Shown here in pieces: positions 6,522 to 13,105 of a DNA stretch of 13,105 nucleotides (positions are counted from its first letter, which is position 1; every line of letters begins with the position of its first letter). The DNA lies in assembly GCF_009933255.1 (NCBI RefSeq), contig NZ_MAEI01000035.1:1-13105 (forward strand), given 5' to 3'. Made by a program: the position numbers and the translations under genes. The DNA is from Enterococcus diestrammenae (lineage in GTDB: Bacteria; Bacillota; Bacilli; Lactobacillales; Enterococcaceae). The notes beneath the pieces were generated by a model, which was not told the origin of the DNA, searched no databases, and saw only the letters and a program-made list of their open reading frames with translations.

Positions 6522-7262
6522 ATGGAAATTGCATATCGCTCCGATATCGGACAACGACGTACCAGTAACCAAGATTTTGCTGATGCTTTTACCAACCAGG
6601 CCGGCACGGCACTCGCTATTTTGGCTGACGGCATGGGAGGACATCAGGCTGGCGACCTCGCTAGCCGTTCCACCGTGGCGGATCTCGGCCAACTGTGGCA
6701 AAAGACTGATTTGACAGATCCCGAAAAAACCGCTTCTTGGCTGGTGCAACATATCCAGCAGGAAAACCACGTGATTTACGAAAAAGGGCAAGAAAATATG
6801 GCGACTACCGGTATGGGAACCACCGTGGTGGCGACGGCTATTTTCGCTGACCGCTATATCATCGGTCATGTAGGGGATAGTCGGGCATATTTGTATCGTC
6901 AAGGCCAGCTCCAGCAGTTGACCGAAGACCATTCGTTAGTGAACGAGTTGGTGCGCTCTGGTGAAATCACCAAAGAAATGGCAGCGACTCACCCGAGACG
7001 TAATGTTTTGACTCGTTCGGTGGGGATGCCTGGCGATGTGGAAGTCGATGTCACCGAGTTGCCTTCACAAGACGGGGATATTCTGCTGATGTGCTCAGAC
7101 GGTTTGACAAACATGGTGATTGAATCAGATATTGCCACTGTGTTGCGGGCAGAGGCACCACTTTCTGAAAAAGCTGATACCTTGGTTGCTGCTGCCAACG
7201 AAGCCGGTGGCGTGGACAATATCACTGTCTTTTTGATTGCTATCGGAGGTGGAGACCAATGA
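6522..7262 (+). CDS. stp: PP2C-family Ser/Thr protein phosphatase (Stp/IreP type)
   Basis: This cytoplasmic metal-dependent phosphatase reverses phosphorylation by the adjacent PASTA kinase and its substrates. The 246-aa protein is a bare PP2C catalytic domain of normal bacterial length. [12 protein letters not shown] (7-18) supplies early acidic residues, ADGMGGH (35-41) contains the metal ligands Asp36 and Gly37, and VGDSRAYLY follows mid-domain. CSDGLTN contains Asp193 and GGVDNIT contains Asp232, completing the binuclear metal site. AGGAGG at 6509-6514 is 7 bases from the ATG. The stop overlaps the kinase start as ATGA, so the pair is translationally coupled, as in enterococcal ireP-ireK and Bacillus prpC-prkC. 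Confidence 0.95.
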   Translation: MEIAYRSDIGQRRTSNQDFADAFTNQAGTALAILADGMGGHQAGDLASRSTVADLGQLWQKTDLTDPEKTASWLVQHIQQENHVIYEKGQENMATTGMGTTVVATAIFADRYIIGHVGDSRAYLYRQGQLQQLTEDHSLVNELVRSGEITKEMAATHPRRNVLTRSVGMPGDVEVDVTELPSQDGDILLMCSDGLTNMVIESDIATVLRAEAPLSEKADTLVAAANEAGGVDNITVFLIAIGGGDQ

Positions 7263-9538
7263 TCGAGATCGGCAAAAAAATCAATGGTCGCTACCAAATT
7301 ATCGGCAATATCGGCTCCGGTGGGATGGCCAATGTGTATCTAGCTCGGGACCTGATTTTGGATCGGGAAGTAGCGGTGAAGGTTTTGCGTTTTGACTTCC
7401 AAAACGATCAAGCCGCCATCCGTCGTTTCCAACGAGAAGCCTTGGCCTCTACCGAATTGGTACATCCGAATATCGTCTCCGTCTATGATGTCGGGGAAGA
7501 AGATGGCATGCAGTATTTGGTGATGGAATACGTCAAAGGGATGGATCTCAAGCGCTATATCAAGAGCCATTATCCGATTCCGTATTTGACCGTCGTGGAA
7601 ATCATGCAACAAATTCTATCGGCCATCGCTTTGGCTCATCAGCATCGCATCATTCACCGGGATTTGAAACCACAAAATATCCTGATCAATGAAGATGGCG
7701 TAGTGAAGATTGCCGATTTCGGCATCGCCATTGCCTTGAGTGAGACGTCCATTACCCAAACCAATACGATGCTGGGCTCGGTACATTACCTGTCGCCGGA
7801 ACAAGCCCGGGGTAGTATGGCGACCCATCAATCAGATATCTATGCTATCGGGATTATTCTTTACGAGATGCTTTGTGGCAAAGTGCCTTTCGACGGTGAA
7901 TCGGCAGTCACTATCGCTTTGAAGCATTTCCAAGATGAGATTCCTTCTGTACGCTTGGCAGATCCAAACGTTCCACAGTCTTTGGAAAATGTGGTGCTTC
8001 ACGCCACTGCCAAAGACCCAGCGGATCGTTATCAGACAGCTGATGAAATGAACAATGACATTTCTTCAGCCTTAAATCCGGATCGGTTAAACGAGCCCCG
8101 TTGGCAGCCTCATGCCATGCTGGACGAAACCGTACAACTGACACCAATCGCTGGAGACTCTGCCATTGCCGGAGAGGATAGCCAACCGACAGGCCCAGTG
8201 GCAGCCGCCGTCACACCAGCGGAAATGGCGGAAACCTTAGCTAGCCCTGGCCCGGATCCGGAGAAAAAACGTAAAAAATGGTGGCTGATCATTCCGATTT
8301 TACTGGTCTTATTCGCCGGTGCTGGCCTTGCCTATGCCGTATTTGGGGGTGGCAACGATGAAGTCACCGTCCCTGATGTCAGTGATTTGACGGAAAGTGC
8401 AGCGCGCGACACGTTGGAAAAAAACGGTTTAACTGTCAATGATGACACCGAAGAAATCCCCAGCGATACCATCGAAGCCAATCGCGTGGTGAAAACTAGT
8501 CCAGCTAGCGGCGATACCGTCAAAGAAAAGGCGGAAATTACTTTGTACCTTTCTAGTGGGACTAAAAAAATCCCGATGGAAGACTATCGTGGGCAAACCC
8601 AAGAAGACGCTGAAGCTGCCTTGAAGGAGTTGGGCTTTAAAGAAAGTGCCATCGATGTTCAACAAGACTACAGCGATGAGTACGACGCTGGCGAAGTGAT
8701 GGCTCAAGACCCAGCGCCGGACACCGAGATTTCACCAAAAGATGACAGCGTCACTTTGACTATCTCACTAGGGATCAAACCCATTGTGATGGCAAACTAT
8801 TTGGGCTTGACCCCAGATGCAGTGAAATCCAGCCTCACCTCCCTCGGTGTCTCCGCCGATGATATCACCATCGAGTATGATTACACCGATCAAGTAGCAA
8901 AAGGTTCGGTCGCTCGCACCACGCCAGCAGAAGGCGAAGAAGTCATCCCGGGCTCTACTGCCATCACTTTGGTGGTTTCTTCCGGTAGCGGCAAAGTTAC
9001 CCTACCAGAGTTGAAAAATATGACGGAAACCCAAGCCCGCAATCAACTGAAAGAACTGCAATTAGAAGTCACCACCGAAGAAGGAGACTATAGAGAAGAC
9101 GTAGCGAAAGGTTCCGTCCTCGAAAGTGATCCTCCTAGTGGTAGTGAACTGAATATCGGTGATACTGTCAAACTGATCCTCTCCAAAGGTAAAGAACCAG
9201 AGCCTGAAGAAGAATCCTTCACCGTCAAGTATCAAGCCACCTATACCGGGGAAACTACCCCGAGTAGTAGCGAATCAAGTACTGACGATGATGACAAAAA
9301 CAACTCCAGCAGCGCACCTATTGCGGGAAGCCAAGACATCACCATCTGGCTAGATGATGAAAAACATGACAAACAAGAAGTCGCCAACTTCACTGTCACA
9401 GAAGGTGGGCGCCAACAAACCGGCAGCTTCACCGTCACTGTGAAAAAAGGGGAAAAGGCGACGGTTTATTATCAGAGAGATGACGGTGAGGAACAGAGCC
9501 AAGAAGTCAGTGGCGAGACGACGTTGGAAGTGCGTTAA
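7259..9538 (+). CDS. prkC: PASTA-domain transmembrane Ser/Thr protein kinase (PrkC/IreK)
   Basis: This eukaryotic-type kinase senses peptidoglycan or lipid II outside and phosphorylates cell-wall and division proteins inside; in enterococci the equivalent IreK underlies intrinsic cephalosporin resistance. Of 759 aa, the kinase domain has GSGGMANV (19-26), Lys41 of [12 protein letters not shown] with catalytic Asp135, and DFG at 153-155. The activation loop has Thr163, Thr166 and Thr168 before [11 protein letters not shown] linker precedes KKRKK and one membrane helix (341-362). Four PASTA repeats follow outside, at about 369-437, 438-507, 509-579 and 580-650. Last come a Ser/Asp-rich linker (669-687) and a beta-rich C-terminal domain. 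Published IreK is, from memory, shorter with five PASTA units, so the extracellular part differs. Confidence 0.96.
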   Translation: MIEIGKKINGRYQIIGNIGSGGMANVYLARDLILDREVAVKVLRFDFQNDQAAIRRFQREALASTELVHPNIVSVYDVGEEDGMQYLVMEYVKGMDLKRYIKSHYPIPYLTVVEIMQQILSAIALAHQHRIIHRDLKPQNILINEDGVVKIADFGIAIALSETSITQTNTMLGSVHYLSPEQARGSMATHQSDIYAIGIILYEMLCGKVPFDGESAVTIALKHFQDEIPSVRLADPNVPQSLENVVLHATAKDPADRYQTADEMNNDISSALNPDRLNEPRWQPHAMLDETVQLTPIAGDSAIAGEDSQPTGPVAAAVTPAEMAETLASPGPDPEKKRKKWWLIIPILLVLFAGAGLAYAVFGGGNDEVTVPDVSDLTESAARDTLEKNGLTVNDDTEEIPSDTIEANRVVKTSPASGDTVKEKAEITLYLSSGTKKIPMEDYRGQTQEDAEAALKELGFKESAIDVQQDYSDEYDAGEVMAQDPAPDTEISPKDDSVTLTISLGIKPIVMANYLGLTPDAVKSSLTSLGVSADDITIEYDYTDQVAKGSVARTTPAEGEEVIPGSTAITLVVSSGSGKVTLPELKNMTETQARNQLKELQLEVTTEEGDYREDVAKGSVLESDPPSGSELNIGDTVKLILSKGKEPEPEEESFTVKYQATYTGETTPSSSESSTDDDDKNNSSSAPIAGSQDITIWLDDEKHDKQEVANFTVTEGGRQQTGSFTVTVKKGEKATVYYQRDDGEEQSQEVSGETTLEVR

Positions 9539-9552
9539 AGGTAAATGAGAAG

Positions 9553-9590
9553 CAAAAAACCAGAATTTTCGGATTCTGGTTTTTTGTATT
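9553..9590 (+). terminator. Rho-independent terminator after prkC
   Basis: A perfect 14-bp stem (9553-9566 with 9573-9586) with loop TTTCGG and a T6 tract in the 3' arm starts 15 bases after the prkC stop; further T-rich sequence follows. The 5' A6 arm makes it able to work in both directions. It closes the phosphatase-kinase operon. Confidence 0.93.
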
Positions 9591-10272
9591 TTTCTAGGAT
9601 AGTCATTTTTATGAAAGCGTTATATATATATTGATATATTAAAATCGTTAAAATGGCGTAACAAAAAGAAATAGAGTGATGAGAAATGTTATTTTAAATG
9701 TGAAAAAGGTTAAAAAAATTTAATTAAGCTGTCGGTTATGTTATTTTTATTAAAAATAAGATTAATTTGTAGGTAGTATTTAGTGGTGGTATTTAGTTTT
9801 TGTATCTGTTTTATTTTCTAAAAGGAGGGATTACTTGGGAGTTCTAAAAAATGGTTCTAAAAAATGTGATTAGTAATGGAGTTTGTGAAAAAGAGTTAGA
9901 AGTGCGTTGTAGGTTAGGAGACAAAACTATGGATATAGTCTCTAATATAAGAAACTCAGTCAAAGCGTAAAAATTAATTATATTGATTAAAATATAGATT
10001 ACTCTTTTCTCGAAGAAGGAAGGCGAAATGGATAAAGACGGCAAACAAATTTATTGCTTGTTAAATGGCAGGTTAAGTGTGAGTAGATTTGTTTTGTTAT
10101 GTACTTGAAATCAATCAAGAGATAAGTCAAAGAAAAACAATCGTAATATATTTTTGTTATATTTTTTAAAAAACGTAATTTTAAAATATAAAAAATTTTT
10201 TTTAGGATAATTAAAATAACTCAAACGCTTTTGATTAAACATTCATATTTAAAGTCTGAATTTAAAAAATCT
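9591..10272. other. AT-rich intergenic region, no recognisable gene
   Basis: About 680 bases of very AT-rich DNA, clearly unlike the housekeeping block on its left. It holds an AT-only 8-bp hairpin (9741-9748/9752-9759), a 13-bp tandem duplication (9841-9866) and a small dyad TCAAA-CGCT-TTTGA (10221-10234). Two tiny frames could be translated: 9851-9970 (39 aa, starts MVLKNVISNG, GGAG nine bases before) and 10028-10108 (26 aa, starts MDKDGKQIYC, AAGGA six bases before). I recognise neither. In B. subtilis and E. faecalis rsgA normally follows prkC; it is not here. Confidence 0.45.
9841..9866. repeat. 13-bp perfect tandem duplication
   Basis: GTTCTAAAAAATG occurs twice head to tail (9841-9853 and 9854-9866). 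It lies 11 bases after a strong AAAGGAGGG (9821-9829). With one copy, the first ATG would run straight into TGA; with two, it opens a 39-codon frame. The duplication therefore changes the local coding possibilities. Confidence 0.85.
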
Positions 10273-10301
10273 TTGTAATTGTTTTAAAAAATAAGTATAA
10301 T
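10273..10301 (+). promoter_or_regulatory. Candidate promoter of the pilus adhesin gene
   Basis: TTGTAA (10273-10278), a 17-base spacer and a perfect TATAAT (10296-10301) predict a start near 10308, giving a leader of about 34 bases that ends in the strong site AAAGGAGGGG (10327-10336). The dyad TCAAA-CGCT-TTTGA (10221-10234) ends 38 bases before the -35 and could bind an activator; that role is inference. Confidence 0.6.
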
Positions 10302-10341
10302 TTAATTGTAGCTAGGTTCACTAACTAAAGGAGGGGATGAA

Positions 10342-13105
10342 ATGAAGACAGTGCGGAAAAAAGTGTTTGCTTTTTCTGGTTTGTTCATGGTGCTAGCGCA
10401 AGTATTTATTATGGCATTTTGTAGTATCGTCGCAGTGGCAGTCACCACAGATGAGACGCAAAAGACGTTATTTGATACTACAAATGCGATAGCGAAGATG
10501 GCCTATGAAGAGATTGGAGAAAATCGTCTTAAGTGGACGATCAATTTAGAAAAAAAGGGGAGTGAGTTGCCGACTAAGTTTGATTTGCAATTACTAGCCG
10601 AGAGTAATGGGGTGAAAAGGGCTCTCATACCAGAAAATCTCCAAGTGGTAAATCAGAGTGATGAGTTGGTCAATCTAAAAGTTGGGGATGGGGAGACGAC
10701 TACCAGTATTTATGAAATGGAAGCATCCACGGTAGGCGCAGCTGACCTTACCTTTGAAACTGCTAGAGATTTTGAAAAATTGCTTGTAACGCCGCACCTA
10801 AAAACCACCGAAGCGAATATAGTTGATTTGTTAGCCGATTTGACGGAAACGGTTTTTGAAATACCCGTAGTCGAAGAAAGCGCAGATATCTTGCAGACAG
10901 CCGAGACGACATTAGAGGAAGCAGTAGCTGAATCGACTGAAACGTCACAAGAAGTAGTTGAGGAAACAACCACTTCATCCAGCGAAGTAGAGGTAACTAG
11001 TGACTCAAGTGAAGTAGTTACCGCAACTGAAACTACTGAAACAACAAGTGACACACAAGTTGAAACAATTACAACTGAAGAAGTGGTTACTGAGTCGGAA
11101 AGCGAAATTGAATCAACTTCATCTAGTGAAGTTGAAGTAACTACGAGTTCTGATACAGCCGTCGAAACAGATAATTCAGTTGAAAACTTTGATGATGGTG
11201 GACATGAAGCGGTATTGTATCAGGGGATGCTTCAAATAGCTGGAATAGCACCAGCTGCGGCGGTCAATGACCCATTTAAGTACTACGATACAACACATGC
11301 AGAGGGAATCTATCCAAAACATGATACCAATCAATGCTTACCATCAGCTGCCACTTCAGATTTTGTGAAGAATTATAATTATGGGAACGCAACGAAGAGT
11401 ACAGCAGCACAAGATAATGTTAGCGTTTTCAATATTTCTGCTGGCAATTTAAACTTTACCAATGGATACCATGAATACGGCAGCTCAGAAACTGGACGAT
11501 TGAACACCAAAAAAACAGTCAGTCCGACAAGTGATCCAAATGTTTTTCAAGTTCAATTAGATACAATCGGGGATGCGATTCGTCCGATTCCAATGGTGGA
11601 TGTTGTCTTGGTTTTAGATAAATCAAGTAGTATGGTTGACAATAGTAATAACGGAAAAACGCGGTGGCAACAGTTACAAGATGCAGTTACAAAATTTTCA
11701 AATGAGTTGCTGAGTAATTCTGCTACTCATAATATTCAAATTGGGATGGCTGCTTTTGGATCACAACAGAGTTCAAATCCTTATGGTGAGATTGCTTCTT
11801 TTAGCAATATTACATTAGGACAAAATAGTAGTATGCCAACTACCATGACAGGTTTTACTAAAAGTGCTACTGCGTTACAAAATCATACGATGTTTACCAC
11901 CATGCCAGGCAGTGGAAATTCAGGAACTCCAACTTTTTTAGGGCTAGATGCAGGATTAAAACTTCTGACAACAGAAGCCTATGGTGCACGATCTGAGGCT
12001 AAAAAAGTTCTTATTACGATTACTGATGGTGAACCAACCTTTAGGCCGACTTCATATTATTCAAATGGCGCTAGCGTGGATACCTCATTATCACGCTTGA
12101 ATAAAGAGACGTTAAACAATAATCGGGTGTTAAGGATGCGCGCAAGTAATTCTACGTATTATGCCGGAAATGGTCAGACAGATAGTGCAAATATTAATCC
12201 AACTGTTAACTTTATAAATTCTAGATTTGGATATAGTCAGTATTCTGGATTGTACCGTTACAGTGTTGTTTTTCATTCGGGAGATAGTGCCAATTCTGTT
12301 GTTACAGCTTTAGGGTCAAATGGAGCTTATAAAGCTGCAGATGTGGACTCACTAATAAAAGCCTTACTATCAGCTATCTCTGAGTTGATTTCGACCATCT
12401 ACAATGCAACAGTTATTGATCCGATGAGTGATTATGTGTCTCTAGATACTTCTTCAGTCACTCATTCTGCGCTATTGCTTTCACAAACGAACAACGAATT
12501 AACAGAAATAGCTAGTACGGCTGCCAACTATCCAGATTTTGCGAAAATAATAACTCCAAACATTACTGGAGCTAAAATTGAGTTAGGAAATGTAAACTTA
12601 GGCTTGGATAAGAACAATAATCGTCAAGGTTATCGAATTACGTATAAAGTGACGTTAAAGGAAGCTTATCGCGATGGTACATTTTATCCAACCAATAAGA
12701 CGACCTATTTATTAAATGGTAATGGCACCAATAAATACTATGCTGTACCGTCTGTAAAAGTACCGTTACCAAAAGTCAATTTTACCTTGACTAAGATTAT
12801 AGGGGGAACCAGTACTGGTTTAGCCGGTGCTACGTTCCAACTCTTTGATGCAGAGACAGGTGGCAATGCAAAATCTGACGCAGTGACATCGGGAAGTAAC
12901 GGTACATTGAACTTTACAAATATCACTCCTGGCACTTACTGGTTGAGAGAAACTGTCACACCAGAAGGCTTCGTGACGATGAATCCGATTCAGATTACTG
13001 TGGATCGTAATGGTAATGTAAGTGGGACCGGGATAACAAATGGGCAAATCAGTAATACTTTGAAACAAATTGATTTAACTATGCATAAAAAACATATAAG
13101 GTTCG
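10342..13105 (+). CDS. EbpA-like pilus tip adhesin, VWA and Cna-B domains (3' end beyond window)
   Basis: A secreted surface adhesin, open for 921 codons and cut by the window edge. The signal peptide spans about 1-33 (VRKK, a hydrophobic stretch, then AVA). A conserved N-terminal segment (ENRLKWTINLEKKG) leads to an acidic Ser/Thr/Glu-rich stretch at about 180-285. KYYDTTH...YNYGNATKS and NGYHEYG precede the VWA domain. The VWA domain has a complete MIDAS: Asp426-x-Ser428-x-Ser430, a Thr in GTPTFLG (528-534), and ITDGEPT with Asp562. A Cna-B/SpaA-like domain follows (about 812-908), with candidate isopeptide Lys818, Asn905 and catalytic Glu870 in YWLRET. A second such domain may begin at LTMHKK. 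An LPxTG signal would lie beyond the window. Such proteins cap sortase-built pili and bind host ligands. ATG 10342 fits AAAGGAGGGG; ATG 10337 opens only a two-codon frame. Confidence 0.9.
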   Translation, partial: MKTVRKKVFAFSGLFMVLAQVFIMAFCSIVAVAVTTDETQKTLFDTTNAIAKMAYEEIGENRLKWTINLEKKGSELPTKFDLQLLAESNGVKRALIPENLQVVNQSDELVNLKVGDGETTTSIYEMEASTVGAADLTFETARDFEKLLVTPHLKTTEANIVDLLADLTETVFEIPVVEESADILQTAETTLEEAVAESTETSQEVVEETTTSSSEVEVTSDSSEVVTATETTETTSDTQVETITTEEVVTESESEIESTSSSEVEVTTSSDTAVETDNSVENFDDGGHEAVLYQGMLQIAGIAPAAAVNDPFKYYDTTHAEGIYPKHDTNQCLPSAATSDFVKNYNYGNATKSTAAQDNVSVFNISAGNLNFTNGYHEYGSSETGRLNTKKTVSPTSDPNVFQVQLDTIGDAIRPIPMVDVVLVLDKSSSMVDNSNNGKTRWQQLQDAVTKFSNELLSNSATHNIQIGMAAFGSQQSSNPYGEIASFSNITLGQNSSMPTTMTGFTKSATALQNHTMFTTMPGSGNSGTPTFLGLDAGLKLLTTEAYGARSEAKKVLITITDGEPTFRPTSYYSNGASVDTSLSRLNKETLNNNRVLRMRASNSTYYAGNGQTDSANINPTVNFINSRFGYSQYSGLYRYSVVFHSGDSANSVVTALGSNGAYKAADVDSLIKALLSAISELISTIYNATVIDPMSDYVSLDTSSVTHSALLLSQTNNELTEIASTAANYPDFAKIITPNITGAKIELGNVNLGLDKNNNRQGYRITYKVTLKEAYRDGTFYPTNKTTYLLNGNGTNKYYAVPSVKVPLPKVNFTLTKIIGGTSTGLAGATFQLFDAETGGNAKSDAVTSGSNGTLNFTNITPGTYWLRETVTPEGFVTMNPIQITVDRNGNVSGTGITNGQISNTLKQIDLTMHKKHIRF
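10972..11142 (+). repeat. Degenerate repeat in the adhesin Ser/Thr/Glu-rich stretch
   Basis: The nonapeptide TSSSEVEVT occurs twice, at residues 211-219 (10972-10998) and 259-267 (11116-11142); the two 27-base units match at 23 positions. All four differences are silent, so the peptide is retained while the DNA has drifted. The surrounding sequence is built of similar Glu-Thr-Thr and Ser-Ser-Glu units. Confidence 0.7.

Noticed and set aside
6409..6714. 101-codon frame overlapping the start of the phosphatase gene
   Set aside because: Lies in another frame of a clear PP2C gene and begins inside an inverted-repeat arm.
9612..9625. Catabolite-responsive element (TGAAAGCGTTATAT)
   Set aside because: The last two positions deviate from the cre consensus and it lies about 660 bases before the nearest promoter, just after a terminator.
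9844..10044. 66-codon minus-strand frame in the AT-rich gap
   Set aside because: Low-complexity hydrophobic product with no recognised family or conserved motif, as expected by chance in AT-rich DNA.
10710..11054. 114-codon minus-strand frame, Ser/Val-rich
   Set aside because: It is the antisense of the adhesin's Glu/Thr/Ser repeat stretch; low complexity creates the open frame.

Overview
This window looks like a chromosome segment from a lactic-acid Gram-positive of the Enterococcaceae type. The evidence is the conserved order priA-def-fmt-rsmB-stp-prkC, strong AAGGAGG-type ribosome binding sites, a PASTA kinase whose activation loop carries Thr at 163, 166 and 168 as in enterococcal IreK, and an EbpA-like pilus tip adhesin. 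All recognisable genes lie on the plus strand. The species cannot be named from the sequence alone.

Positions 1-391 hold no recognised protein gene. There is an AT-rich start, then a C-rich stretch whose minus strand carries two canonical G-quadruplex motifs, then a good sigma-A promoter and a possible 25-codon leader ORF that runs into priA. Positions 404-5890 are a compact housekeeping block: replication restart (priA), removal of N-formyl groups (def), formylation of initiator tRNA (fmt) and 16S rRNA m5C methylation (rsmB). The def/fmt and fmt/rsmB junctions overlap by one base. Def and Fmt form a functional pair, adding and removing the formyl group on initiator methionine.

Positions 5891-6521 contain no gene but are filled with consecutive palindromes: a 164-bp imperfect palindrome, a 12-bp perfect hairpin, a nested hairpin, and a 229-bp element bounded by 42-bp near-perfect inverted repeats that enclose two further stem-loops. 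This recalls the composite palindromic repeats (EFAR) described in Enterococcus faecalis. A 7-bp dyad then overlaps a candidate promoter for the next operon.

Positions 6522-9538 encode the PP2C phosphatase and its partner PASTA Ser/Thr kinase (IreP/IreK type), overlapping by ATGA and closed by an excellent intrinsic terminator at 9553-9590. They form a reversible phosphorylation switch that senses the cell wall.

Positions 9591-10341 are a very AT-rich gap with a 13-bp tandem duplication and only tiny doubtful ORFs. From 10342 to the window end is a long open reading frame, cut by the window edge, for a secreted VWA/Cna-B pilus tip adhesin with its own promoter. This probably opens an accessory pilus cluster placed beside the core prkC operon.
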